Shown here: positions 10,165 to 21,371 of the stretch, piece by piece | Layout: each line of letters starts with the position of its first letter | Position numbering within the stretch: the first letter of the stretch is position 1 | Assembly (NCBI GenBank): GCA_928212115.1 | Contig: CAKMRJ010004445.1 | Location: forward strand, 75,457,575 to 75,521,574 | Direction of reading: 5' to 3' | Length of the DNA stretch: 64,000 bases | Origin: Lactuca virosa | Lineage: Eukaryota; Streptophyta; Magnoliopsida; Asterales; Asteraceae | The notes under the pieces: generated by a model | Seen by the model: the letters and a program-made list of their open reading frames with translations, nothing else | Databases searched by the model: none | Told to the model about the DNA's origin: nothing | Translations under genes and position numbers: made by a program

Positions 10165-10629
10165 TTGTGTCGGAGAGACGAAAACCTCTTTTTGGAGTTC
10201 CAGGTTGGTGACCATGTTCTTTTAAAGGTCTCACCCTGGAAGGGCATGATACGCTTCGGAAAGCGTGGAAAGCTAAATCCAAGATTCACTGGACTATTCG
10301 AGATCCCCGCCAGGATCGGTCCCGTAGAATACAAACTCCGTTTACCCTGTGAACTTAGTAACATTTATCTTGTCTTTCACATCTCGATCCTGAAGAAGTG
10401 TCTGTCCGATGAGACACATGAGATCCCCCTCGATGAGATCGATCTAAACGAAAGTCTACACTTCGTAGAGAAACCAGTTGAAATCATGGACCGGGAAGTC
10501 AAACGAACGAAGTAGAGTCGCATCCCGATAGTGAAGGTTCGCTGGAATACCAAGCGGGGACCTGAATTCACTTAGGAGCATGAGGATTCAATGAAACAGA
10601 AGTACCCTCATCTCTTTCCAAGTTCATGA
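10165..10629 (+). pseudogene. Integrase C-terminus and chromodomain remnant (element A)
   Basis: One frame runs from about 10165 to the stop at 10627..10629 with two internal TAG stops (10513..10515 and near 10573). The first part has the GDHVLLKVSPWKG and GPFE-like motifs of the Ty3/gypsy integrase C-terminal domain. The end carries chromodomain features (VKVRWN, GPEFT, KYPHLF). It aligns closely with 59088..59501 of element D. The integrase catalytic core is missing upstream. Chromodomains steer integration toward particular chromatin in chromoviruses. Both internal stops could come from single transitions, as expected for old methylated DNA. Confidence 0.85.
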
Positions 10630-10667
10630 TTTGTATTCTATTCTTGAATTTCAGGACGAAATTCCCT

Positions 10668-10682
10668 CTAACGGGGGGATGA
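10668..10682 (+). promoter_or_regulatory. Polypurine tract of element A
   Basis: A purine-rich run (GGGGGGATGA) lies directly before the right LTR. It would prime plus-strand DNA synthesis. The equivalent site in element D is at 59036..59050 on the minus strand, with nearly the same preceding sequence. Confidence 0.75.
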
Positions 10683-13108
10683 TGTGACAACCCGGAACTT
10701 CTATCTTGTTCATCTAGTCAATTCAATCGATGTTAAACTCGTTTCTGTTAACTTCTAGCATTGTTTAAGAGTTCATTTAAGTGTTCTAAGCTTGAGTACA
10801 ACCAAGATTGAGTCTAGGGATGAGAAGTCAAGGTGGTAAAGTAGCAAACCGGGCCATACACTCCTTTAGGAGGAGTGTACGGCCGTACACATGGGTGTAC
10901 GACCATACACCCCCCCCCCTTATGGCCGCACACCCACTCCTATATAAAGGGTAGACCCCTTTCCTTTCATTCCTTTCTCTCCTTGGCCGTATACTACTTC
11001 TTCTCTCTCAAGTTTCTTCAACCGTGAACCCTCCAAGGCTTCAAGAACGTGAGTAATCCATCCTCTAACTTGTTATCCTTGAAAGACCACTCTATCTAAG
11101 CCTTGATTCTACAAGATTTGTCATGTTCTTCATGTCTTGAAGAGACTACGGCCGTACACCGTCATAAGGTGGGTCGTACACTCCTTAAAGGCTCTCCAAA
11201 GTGAGAGTTTGACCCCTATCTTCTAGTTGGACATGACCCTAGCCTTGTTGCACCTTAAAGTTGACATTTTGGGCATGAACATGAAGGGTGTACGGCCGTA
11301 CACACCTCTTAAGGTTTTGAACTCACTTTGATGATCTTTAATGGCCTCAAACTTACTCTACAACTAAGCATGGACCTAGAACACTTCGTGGATGCTAGTA
11401 TGAACCTTGGAAACACCTCAAAGGCACATTCCATCATGAGTGTACGACCGTACACTCATGGGCCGTACACCCATGGCCGTACACACCCTTAGGGTGGCCG
11501 TACACCTCCCTCACTCAATCACATGTGATTTTGGCACTTAGTTCAAGTGTTTCCAGATCCCTAGAGTGGTTCCCTATCATGTCTAGTAGTGAAATACCTT
11601 CATTTGACTCCTATATCTGTCATTACATGTTAATTAGGATCAAATTGTGTTCGAGGCTTCACTTGACACTCAACAGTCCATATCGGTCTTTCGTGAAAAC
11701 CAGTCACTCGAGGTGAGTTCATACCCCTACGCTTTTATTGTTTTTAAAACGTTTTCAGGGGGGAATACAAGCCAAACATAAATGTTTTGTGAACTAATAC
11801 AAAAGGACATTTATCAAATACAAAACTCATGCAATTGATACAAACAAACGGTTTCATTTAGATATTTTATCCATTTTGTAATATGTTGAGCATAAGGGGC
11901 GTTTTACAACTTATAACCAAAATTGCATAATTTTTTGTTTTCAGATTTAATATACACATTAACTACACTATACATGCAAACTATAATAGGTATAGTTGGG
12001 GAATTCATACAAGGTTATACATATACGTACACACAAACTATAGTAGGTATAGTTTGGGAATTCATACAAGGTTATACATATACGTACACACAAACTATAG
12101 TAGGTATAGTTTGGGAATTCATACAAGGTTATACATATACATACACACAAACTATAATAGGTATAGTTTGGGAAAATCATTAAACAGTTTACAAACTTAT
12201 ACTTTATAAACCTTTCACTTATTTACAAAAAGGGTTTTCAGCATTATTACTTGTAAATTTGTTAGTCTAGTTGGAGACACGTCCTTGGAACACTCACAAA
12301 CTTAACTGGGTGAAGGACTAGCACTTATGATCAGAATCTCCTCGAAGGAGAGCGTGACTGTTGTGTATAGATTTATACGGGACTGACTATCCCGCACCTT
12401 GCTGCTAGCTACAGTAGGACCGACAGGTGTACGGGTGACAAAGTCATAAAGGATACTGGTGCCCGATTCGCGTCATATCAAGTTAATGTATGGTCATATC
12501 ACTCACAATTGGATAACAGCGATTTACTTATGTAATAATAAACTATACATGAACAATACGTATTTGGTATAAGTACGGACAAATACATGTTTTCTCAAGG
12601 AGAACTAAACTACTATACATACTGGTAATAACCAGGGTTTTCAAAACAGAGCATTTCATACGGAGCTTTTTCATACAAAAATTCAGCATGCAATATATCT
12701 AGAAGTAGCTCAGTCATACAAACACTTTTACTAAAGAAAATATTGGATTTTCTTCGAACTCATACAAACATTTTACAGAGTTATCAACCGGTTTTCAATA
12801 TACATATATCGCTTATGAACTCACCAGCTTTATGCTGATACTATTTTCAAAACTGCTTGTATTCTCAGGAAATCAGTAGACAGGTACTCCTGGAGTCTGA
12901 GAAGTCAGAGCAACTAAAGTCATGTCTTTATATTTACTTATAATTTTGTAGTATTCGAACAAGACGTAATCTAATGTAAACCTTTTTCATACATGTATTC
13001 AATGTTTGGTTGTATTTACTATGATTGGTATGATACAATTGTTGTGATACTACGCATGACGTCCTCCGCCCCCGAACGTTTCCGCCGTTTCGGTTTGGGG
13101 GTGTGACA
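10683..13108 (+). repeat. Right (3') LTR of element A
   Basis: 2426 bp and uninterrupted. It has the same module order as the left LTR: palindrome arrays (10875..10930, 11150..11510), TATA box TATATAAAGG (10941..10950), 57-bp repeat array (11976..12173), TCTCC/GGAGA hairpin (12337..12351, perfect here), palindrome GTATAGATTTATAC (12365..12378) and terminal hairpin (13067..13103) ending in TGTGACA. By eye the two LTRs differ at a small percentage of bases, which points to a relatively recent insertion. Confidence 0.92.
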
Positions 13109-13113
13109 ACACA

Positions 13114-14298
13114 CAACAGTTCGAATTGTTCAAGATCTACAAAAAAAAGCCTAAAGCCGCCACCACCCGTCTCGCTGACGGACGTCGGAATCGTGCTCTG
13201 CCATTTTCGATTCATCTTCACAGGATGTCGAAATCGTCGTTCTAGACCTATAACGAACATGTCGCTTCCGTTCTTTGCATTTCCATATCCATAATTGTCT
13301 TTTTTTACCGGAATCAAACCCTAACGTTGCCTTCATAACCCTTCGTCGCCATTGACATTCAGAAAAGAGACCAATGAGAAAGGTTGTGATGCCAGGGTTT
13401 CGTAAAAGTGACGTTCGAAACATATCTGAGATGGTGATTATGAAGCAAGAGATAGAGGATGGTTGTGTTGGAATCATATCAGAGGTAGAGTTCCTCAGTC
13501 GCCATCGACGTTCAGAGGTGGAGTTTCTCAATTGTCACCTTCGCCGGTGGTTGTTGGGTTCATCATAAAGAGAGAAGCATTTTAACAGAGATGGGGAGGG
13601 GGAGGCGTGGGTATTTTCTTTATTTTTTTTATTCCTGTATAAAAAAATAAAAAAACGAAAATACAATGGAAAAAATCATCTTTTTAAAAAAATTCAAAAT
13701 AAATTGGACTAAAATCACAATAAAATGACAACTTTTGACCTCTAGTGTTAGTCCAAACTTGTTTGGATGAAAATGACAATTTTCAACTAACCACACCATT
13801 CTTGCATTTTTGTCAAGAAAAAAATAATGAAGTTTGTTTTTGAGAAAAAAAACAATTTTAATATATTCTCGAGCTTCGTTTAAGGAGAAAAAAAAAGAAA
13901 TAGAAGAGAATAAAACATTTTTTTCTGTTATAATTTATAAAAAAAAAAAAAGAGATGATTGAGAAGGAAAAGAAACAAGGCTTTTCATTATAAGCAGTTA
14001 ATGCATTTTGGTAGCCATTATGTATCGGTTAGTACTGGTTTTGATTAACGATTTTAGTTGGTTAACGGTTAATATTAGTTATCGATAATGGACAAAAATA
14101 AGATAAAAATAAAAAATATTTTTCTATAAAAATGAAAAGCATAAAATGCATTGCTATAAAAATGAAAGATTGAATGTTTATACAAGATTATGTATCTCAT
14201 CTGATCCCAAATAATTCCCCTTCAAATTTTTAATTTTTAATCTAATTATATATTATATATTTAATAGTATATTATATTAAAAACATTCATTAATATTA
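13114..14298. other. AT-rich intergenic DNA, no gene supported
   Basis: 13114..13570 is less AT-rich and contains overlapping short ORFs on both strands (for example 13374..13568), but no domain, splice-supported structure or homology is recognisable. A decayed gene piece cannot be excluded. From 13600 on the sequence is mostly A/T runs. Confidence 0.4.
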
Positions 14299-14553
14299 GG
14301 GAAAATGACTCTGGAGGGTAACTAACTGTTGAGTTTGTTTTCATTTGGTCACTTTCCTTTTTTTGTATCCAATATACCATCGAACTTGTTGTTTGTGTTC
14401 ACCATAACCCTTTTGACGAACTTTTGATAGCCGGTCAAAAGGGTTATGGTGAACACAAACAACAAGTTCGATGGTATATTGGGTACAAAAAAAAGGAAAA
14501 TGACCAAATGAGAACAAACTCAACAGTTGGTTACCCTCCTGAGTTATTTTCCC
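14299..14553. mobile_element. Hairpin MITE copy 1
   Basis: About 255 bp that is nearly a perfect inverted repeat. It begins GGGAAAATGACTCTGGAGGG and ends with the inverted form. The arms are about 115 bp and meet near 14415..14440 around TTTTGA...TCAAAA. A second copy lies at 15129..15386. No coding capacity. The target duplication is not clear, so the superfamily is unknown. A transcript would fold into a long hairpin. Confidence 0.8.
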
Positions 14554-15128
14554 CAAAAAGTTAAATGAAATTAAAGGTACAAAAGTATCAAAGACGACAA
14601 CCTTTTTAGGCCATAACGTACATGAAGAACGTTTCGGAGGGGTAGCTTCACCAAAACATGGTCTATCCTATGCTTATTGTGGTTAGTTGTCAACAACTCT
14701 CTGCAACAGGGTATGATTGTGTATGAGAGGTATCTTTATCAGCATAAACGTTTACCTCAAGGTATATTATGGTGATGTGTCTGCAAAAGCTGCATGATCT
14801 TGTACATATTAATGTTGTATCTTATCCCATGAATTCGATCTTAAAGCTAAGTAAACTCAAAAATCACAACACTTGTGATTCCACTCGTTTGTAGACTTGT
14901 CTAAAATCCATGATATGATAAATCATTTGATTGGAAATGTAAATGTAGTCACGAAAATGCACCTGCTTAATCAAGATTCCCCTAATAAATATTCAAGTGC
15001 ATTACAAAGTTGTACATGTATGAACAATGTTTTTTCATGGGTTATGTTTTGAAGAGAATGAATAATGAATCTCATAAAGTCATTAATATGAGCAGGAGAT
15101 GACGTGAGATTTTCTGTAAATGAGTAAA
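14554..15128. other. Spacer between the two hairpin MITEs
   Basis: 575 bp of unassigned sequence. No ORF, RNA gene or repeat could be supported. Confidence 0.4.
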
Positions 15129-15386
15129 GGGAAAATGACTTTGTAGGGTAACCAACTGTTGAGTTTGTTCTCATTTGGTCTCTTTCCTTTTTTTGTACCC
15201 AATATGCCATCAAACTTATTGTTGTGTTCACGATAACTCCTTGACCAGCTATCACAGGCGCTAGCCAACCAAAAGGGTTATGGTAAACACAAACAACAAG
15301 TTCGATGATATATTGGGTACAAAAAAAAGGAAAATGACCAAATGAGAACAAACTCAACAGTTAGTTACCCTCCAGAGTCATTTTCC
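15129..15386. mobile_element. Hairpin MITE copy 2
   Basis: Same family and length as 14299..14553, again a near-perfect inverted repeat with GGGAAAATGACT at one end and AGTCATTTTCC at the other. The centre differs from copy 1. It sits 34 bp before the larger inverted repeat at 15421. ORFs reading through it are by-products of the palindrome. Confidence 0.8.
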
Positions 15387-15420
15387 TTTAATATTATTGT
15401 TTCATTGATTGTTTTAGTTG

Positions 15421-16548
15421 AAGACACTCAGTTTACACCAAAATTCTAATTTGACACTGTGTTTTTTTTTGTCTCAAATTTGACACTGTGTTTTCCAATT
15501 TGTTACAATTCTGACCACTTGACCAATCAACCAAGTTACATGCTGACGTGGCATGATGACGTGCCAGTTTTGATGACGTAGCATGCTGACATTATATGTT
15601 GACGTGTCAAAATTGAATTTTTTTCCACAAAAAACACTAATTTTTCACTTTTTTCGATTTTGACACTAAGTTTAATTTTTTCTTTCAATTTCGACACTAT
15701 GTTTTTTTGTTCTAAATCGAACATCATTTATCAAATTTTGTTCAACTTTGACCATTTTCCATTTGAAACCATATAACTATATTTTTTTATTACATTTTAA
15801 ACCGTATAAATATATTTTTTTCGTTTAAACACCATATTTTTATTTAAATACAAGGTATTTTGTTTTTTTTTTCATTCAAAGCATAATGTATAAATATACA
15901 TTAGTTGTATCATGAGAATCAAACTAGCCATAAGCTTCTAATAAGATGTAAAAATTTCACGGGTTGCAAACTTAACATCCGGGTTTTGATCGACTACACA
16001 CCTCCAAACCTCCAAACTCATTTTAAAGTTGCGTATTTAATATAAAATATGATTTTTATATAACTAATACATATTTATACATAAAATTATGGTTTGAATG
16101 TAAAAAAACTTTGTATTTATACAAAACTATGGTTTTTAATTGAAAAAAAAACATAATTATACGGTTTAAATTTATTCAAAAAATATTTATACGGTTTTAA
16201 ATAGAAAATTGTAAACATTGAACAAAATTGGAAAAAATGATGTTCGATTTGAAACAAAAAAACATAGTGTCAAAATTGAAAGAAAATTAAACTTAATGCC
16301 AAAATAATAAAAAAAAAAAAAAAAACTTAGTGTTTTTTGTGAAAAAAAAAAATCAATTTTGACACGCATGCATATCATGTCAACATGTCACGTCATCAAA
16401 ACTGACATGTTATCATGTCACGTCAGCATGTAACATGGTTAACCGGTCAAGTGGCCAGAATCGTAACAAATTGGAAAATATAGTGTCAGATTTAAGACAA
16501 ATAAAAACACAGTATCAAATTAGAATTTTGATGTATACAAGGTGTCTT
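15421..16548. mobile_element. 1.1-kb inverted-repeat (foldback) element upstream of FIS1
   Basis: The left end begins AAGACACTCAGTTTACACC and the right end is its inverted form (GGTGTCTT at 16541..16548). Arms of roughly 330 bp can be followed by eye: GACACTGTG, TGACGTGGCATG and TTCAATTTCGACACTATG all have inverted partners near 16240..16520. The middle 450 bp is AT-rich and non-coding. It looks like a foldback or MULE-like non-autonomous element. No matching flank duplication was found. It ends about 190 bp before the FIS1 start codon, so it lies in or next to that promoter. Confidence 0.75.
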
Positions 16549-16739
16549 TTGTTCTGTTTAATCAAAACTAAAAACTATAGATTTAATTAAAATAATTCGA
16601 TTTTAAGTTTTAACCGTTAATTGGTTCAATTGCTCACGGCGTTCCTTTCTTACCTGAGATTTTAAACTCGAGGACAAGGTGAGAGATGCATATTTTCTTT
16701 TTATAATTTCGTAAATTCGTTAGCACCGGAAAGGAATTC

Positions 16740-18787
16740 ATGGAAGCGAAGATCGGAAGGTTCTTTGAGTCCGTAGGCGACTTCTTCTCAGGCGGTGATC
16801 AGATTCCTTGGTGCGATTCCGACATTGTCGTTGTAAGCATTAATCCCTTGATAAATTCCTATAAAACCCTATCCCTAATAATATAAATTACATCTCATCA
16901 ACCAAAATAGAATTTCTTTAACAATTTAATTTTCGATTAATTGTTACACACATGTATTTTAATGTTTAACAGATTCGATGGCGTTTGTTCCCGTTGGTTT
17001 TCTCTCAATAAATTTTCGTTTTTGTATTATTTTGAGCAATAATCTTCATATTACTTCGAAAATACGAGGCACCTTTGACCTTGCTCCACAAGTGTCTTTG
17101 GGAGGTTTTTTTTATCTTACCTGATGCCGTTTAGAAATGCAACTAATTGTGCATTTAGCTTGTTCAGTAGTCAATTTGAGAAAAAAAAATATGAAATTTT
17201 AATTGTGACATAATAACTTCAATAATCAATTTGATGAATAGGGTTGTGAGCGTGAGGTTGCTGAAGCTGAAAAAGGTTCTAAAGATGAACTAAAACATGA
17301 GTGTCACATGCGTTTATCATGGGCTCTTGTTCATTCAAGGAGACCTCAAGATGTACAACGTGGGATAGCAATGCTTGAAGGTGAACACATAAGTTTTATT
17401 CTCAACTTTAATTTAAACATAAACATAAACGGCATTATTTATTTATTTATTCCATTAAACATGGATAAAATGTTGTATTTATAAACAATGTTTAAAAAAA
17501 TATATGAGAACACGAATTCAGGGGTGTTTGGGATCACTTTTAAAATAACTTTTTACTTTTAATTTTCCCAAAAAGTCAAAAAATGATCAAAAGATGTTTG
17601 GCGAAAAGGAAAAGATCTTTTAAAATAACTTTTTGTATAGAAAAAAAAAATTGGGTTTTCAAAAGTTAAAACTTTTTGTAACTTTTGAGACTTTTTAACT
17701 GAAAAATTGGTTTTTACCCTAAAAACAAATACAAACACATTTTAAAAATTTTATTTTGAAAAAAGTTGCTAAGCAAAAAGTCCTTTTACAAAAAGAAGGA
17801 CTTTTAACCTTAAAAAATAATCTCAAACACACCCGAAGTACACTTGGGAAAATGGAAGGAATAAATGAATTGGGGAAAATTTGTTAAATGGTGTACAACT
17901 ATCGGTATTAGTTGTTTTTTTTTTCATTAAGCGAAAAAGAAAGAGTTAAATGTAAGAAATTGCAACGTATTTTTATTTATTTGTTTATTATAGCATCATG
18001 CCTACATATCTTCTTATTGTACATTGAAAATCTACCCAATCGCAGATGTAGCAATGTTATCGTAATAGAAAGCAATTCTATTATAATGTAGTAATAACAT
18101 TGATATATAGTTTACTAGATTAAAGTCCATTGAGTAAAAACAAAACAACACCTTAATGGAACTCACGATCATACCTTCATTTCTCCTCATAACACAAAAC
18201 AAAAAGTTGAATGTTGGAAAAATATAAATAATAAAAAATGTTTAATATAATGGATTTTAATTTTTATTGGTTGTTTCAGCTTCATTGGTGGGTACAAACA
18301 GCCCATTACAAACAAGAGAAAAGATGTATCTACTTGCTGTTGGATATTACAGAAGTGGGGATTACTCTAAAAGCAGACAACTTGTTGATCGCTGCTTGGA
18401 GGTTAAAATTTTCAATTTTTATTATTTCACCCTTGTACTTTTCGTTTTTTACTATTTTGGCATTGTACTTTTTTTTTAGGACCTTAGAGTTTTTGTATTT
18501 AACCTTATTAGCGATTGATATAAATTTTTATAGGTTGCACCCAACTGGATGCAGGCGTTGAATCTTAAAAGAACAATTGAAGACCATATTAAAAAAGGTT
18601 GGTCAAACTTCTAATTTTATATATTTTCTTTTCATTGATTTTGATTTCAAAATTTTAATTTGTATTTTTGGTTTATATTTTGGTAAAATTGCATATATAT
18701 GTAGATGGTGTAATTGGCATAGGCATTGCTGCAACCACCATTGGGGTTGTGTTTGGTGGAATTGTGGCGGCAATGGCTCGCAGGTAG
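16740..18787 (+). CDS. Mitochondrial fission 1 protein (FIS1-like)
   Basis: Five exons with GT-AG introns: 16740..16832, 17242..17380, 18280..18401, 18534..18597 and 18705..18787. Together they give 166 residues, the normal FIS1 size. The N-terminus (MEAKIGRFFESVGDFFSG), the two TPR-like helix pairs (RLSWALVHSR; YLLAVGYYRSGDYSKSRQL) and the C-terminal membrane anchor (IGIAATTIGVVFGGIVAAMA followed by RR) all fit plant FIS1. FIS1 is tail-anchored in the outer membrane of mitochondria and peroxisomes and helps bring the dynamin fission machinery there. Exon phases join cleanly without a stop. Intron 2 contains a MITE-like insertion (17521..17834), and a foldback element ends 190 bp upstream. 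A second possible 3' end is described under 18788..19363. No close duplicate is seen in the window. Confidence 0.95.
17521..17834. mobile_element. MITE-like element in FIS1 intron 2
   Basis: About 314 bp with imperfect terminal inverted repeats: GGGGTGTTTGGGAT at the left and the inverse of GGGTGTGTTTGAGAT at the right. The interior is rich in AAAAGT/ACTTTT. The ends resemble hAT-type plant MITEs. No target duplication could be confirmed. Confidence 0.65.
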
Positions 18788-19363
18788 CACCACCTCAAAT
18801 ATGTTGTCTGGTATGCATTAATTCCACTTTTGATTTTTTTTTTATTGATTTTCTTAGTTAATTGGTAAGAGTCCCATTTTTGTTGCATAAATTGGTAACG
18901 ACCACATAAATTTGTAATAGATTTGTTTTGTTGCATAAATTGATAAAAATACATAACTTTATTGGATAAGAGCATAAGAGCGTATACATTGTATTCTTTT
19001 CTCGATTCATGACAATATTTATTGTTGTAGAAATTTGTTGTTTTTTTTCTCTCTTATTAATCATAATTTTATTATTTGTTGTTGAAATTAGGAGATGCAC
19101 CAGCGCGATGCAGGAGAAATTTGATAGTTAAAAAAAAATTATTATCATGCAAATTGTATTTGATGTTATAGGAAGAAATGAAAGGATGTTGTAAACAAAG
19201 GAAATTGAAAATCCAGTTTTAAGAAAAGGCTCAATGACACCAACAACGTTACTTGAATTTATTTGTGTACGATTTCATTTATTTGTGTACGATTGCATGT
19301 TACGTTTATTTATTGATTTCATTTATTTGTGTAATATTGAAATGGTTCAAAAGTGTGGATTAA
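18788..19363 (+). other. FIS1 3' flank with possible alternative last exon
   Basis: The sequence around the stop (CGCAG|GTAGCACC) is also a good donor site. An acceptor at about 19091 (AATTAG|GAGATG) would restore the frame and replace the final residues with a short tail ending near 19130. Otherwise this is 3' UTR and downstream sequence. No other gene is supported. Confidence 0.35.
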
Positions 19364-20854
19364 TCTACTCTACATCTACCTCTACCTATCTAATAAAAGA
19401 ATCCTCTCTGCCACGTGTCCCTTCAAAAACTCGAAATTCATTCAATGTGAAATCTCATTTTTGCCCCTCCTTCATATCACAGGGTGGCTTACATGTCCAG
19501 GTCATAGGATATATGTAACTTATATATCCGATTTAAATTAAATTTAAATGTGGTGTGATTTGAAAAACCGATTCACGTTTGGAAAGACTTAATTGGTTAC
19601 CATATTCATTCTTCTATTTCATCTTAAAATTTATGAAACGGTTGTTATCACTCATATCGAATCCCTGCAAATAAGGAATTGATAAGGTATGATATATTCT
19701 AATTTAAATTTAATTGCAATTCAGTTGATTTACTTGCCCCTTTTCATCCTATTCAGTTTTATATATTATTCATACATTTTTAATCATGAATTTACACGAC
19801 CATTCTTTCATACTTCCACCACAGGAAACAAGTCCAAAAACTTCTCCAACATGAAGATGAGTCTGATTAGTCGAGACAACTGTATGTTCTTAATCCCTTT
19901 TACTCTGTAATGTTGATACTTTATACGAATAGTATATGTTCTGAATATTGATGATTTGTCTCTATTATACTAATATTATCTGTCTTCCAAAACGAATTAC
20001 ATGTAAAAGGAATATTATATGTTTTGAATACTTATGATTTGTTTGTGTTTTGCATTTTTCTTTATGGTGTGTTTTTTTCTTGGTTGCATCTTTATAATCT
20101 GTAATATCCATTCAAAGTAGTAAAATAAAAGTTTAATTATTATATGTTATACCTATACGATTATTATCCATCTTCCATATCAATTTACATGTAACCATCT
20201 TGGAAATCTATTTCCAAATTGTCCCTGACACTTCAAAAATGTTATTATTATTGGATTTCTTAACTGTACAATGCTCTTTTTTATATGAAAATGAACTTTA
20301 GTCTAATCTACTCACAATGAATCAATATTAAAAGGGCAATTTTATCCTTTCTTGGTTACCATAAATGAAAGGATAGAAACATGGTTAAAAGGTCAATTCG
20401 ATCATTTCTTGGTTGTTATTTACACATGGTATTATTGCAATTTAATAATTACTCATAATGAATCAAGGTTAAAAGGGCAATTCAGTCCTTTTTGTTGTTA
20501 TTTACACAGGGTGTTATTACAATTTAATAATTACTTACGAAAAATGGGTTACAGGAATTTTTAGATTCATTATACATGTTAAGTGGGTTATATGATCGTT
20601 TAGATTCATTATACATGTAAATGGGATGTTCATTAACTCACTGTTGTGGTCTTACATTGTGTATTATTATTGCAAAGAGAGCAATTTGAACAGTTGAACA
20701 CTTATTGTATTGATATTCAAAACCATTAACATTGACTTCATTTATTTATATGGTAACATATCGATTTATAAATACTTAACAATATTTTTTTCTATTAAAC
20801 TATATACATTATGCTAAATAATATTTTCTTCTTTGATGTTTTTTTACATTGATA

Positions 20855-20968
20855 ATGGCAGAGAGAAACATCACTTTCATTCACGACTTGGATAACATGA
20901 AAGATGATTACACTTTAAAGGTTTGAATTATCCGGTTATGGAAATCAATCTCCTTTTGGAATAAAAAA
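20855..20968 (+). pseudogene. RPA1-like OB-fold fragment in Helitron 1
   Basis: The frame reads MAERNITFIHDLDNMKDD, then YTLKV, a TGA stop (20924..20926), and IIRLWK. This matches the start of the first OB fold of plant replication protein A large-subunit-like proteins, which plant Helitrons frequently carry. Only about 38 codons can be recognised. The internal stop and the AT-rich flank show it is not functional. Confidence 0.7.
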
Positions 20969-21170
20969 GCCAAAAGTAGAAGTTGTTACCGTTCTAAAAG
21001 TCAATAAGGGTATAATGGTCCTTTTTTGGTTAATCATAAAAACTTCAAGATTTTTTATGGGTTTCTGCTGCAGGGTTGGTTTTATTGGAATAATAAAAGA
21101 GAGTAAATAAAGAATTTTTAATGGGTCTAAGGATATTTCGGTTAAAGAATCTGTAGCAAGGGCAATCTCA

Positions 21171-21317
21171 TATTATTATTATTGTTATTGTTATTGTTAT
21201 AATTATAATTATAATTATTACTATTAATATTACTATTACTATTATTATTACTATAACTATAACTATGACTATTACTATTACTATTACTATTACTATTACT
21301 ATTACTATTACTTATTA
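21171..21317. repeat. (ATT/ACT)n compound microsatellite
   Basis: About 147 bp of trinucleotide units (TAT, TGT, AAT, ACT types) 50 bp left of the insertion site of element F. The Asn/Ser-rich minus-strand ORF over it is an artefact. Confidence 0.92.
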
Positions 21318-21371
21318 TCTGCCATCTTGATTTGGATTTCTTGAAGATCTGTGAAGTTAGCAATGGTTTCT

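Larger units (their letters stand above)
2402..13108 (+). mobile_element. Ty3/gypsy LTR retrotransposon A, non-autonomous
   Basis: Two long LTRs (2402..6405 and 10683..13108) start TGTGACAACC and end in TGACA, and the 5-bp target duplication ACACA lies at 2397..2401 and 13109..13113. A primer-binding site for initiator Met-tRNA follows the left LTR and a polypurine tract precedes the right one. The internal part is only about 4.3 kb. It holds a broken accessory ORF, a short Gag with zinc knuckles and the tail of integrase with its chromodomain. Protease, RT, RNase H and the integrase core are absent, so it depends on a relative for movement. The chromodomain places it among chromoviruses, probably Tekay-like (inferred). 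Without its insert the left LTR is about 2424 bp, almost the same as the 2426 bp right LTR. Confidence 0.93.

Noticed and set aside
13151..13568. Overlapping ORFs on both strands after element A
   Set aside because: No known domain, no splice-supported model and no coding conservation visible.
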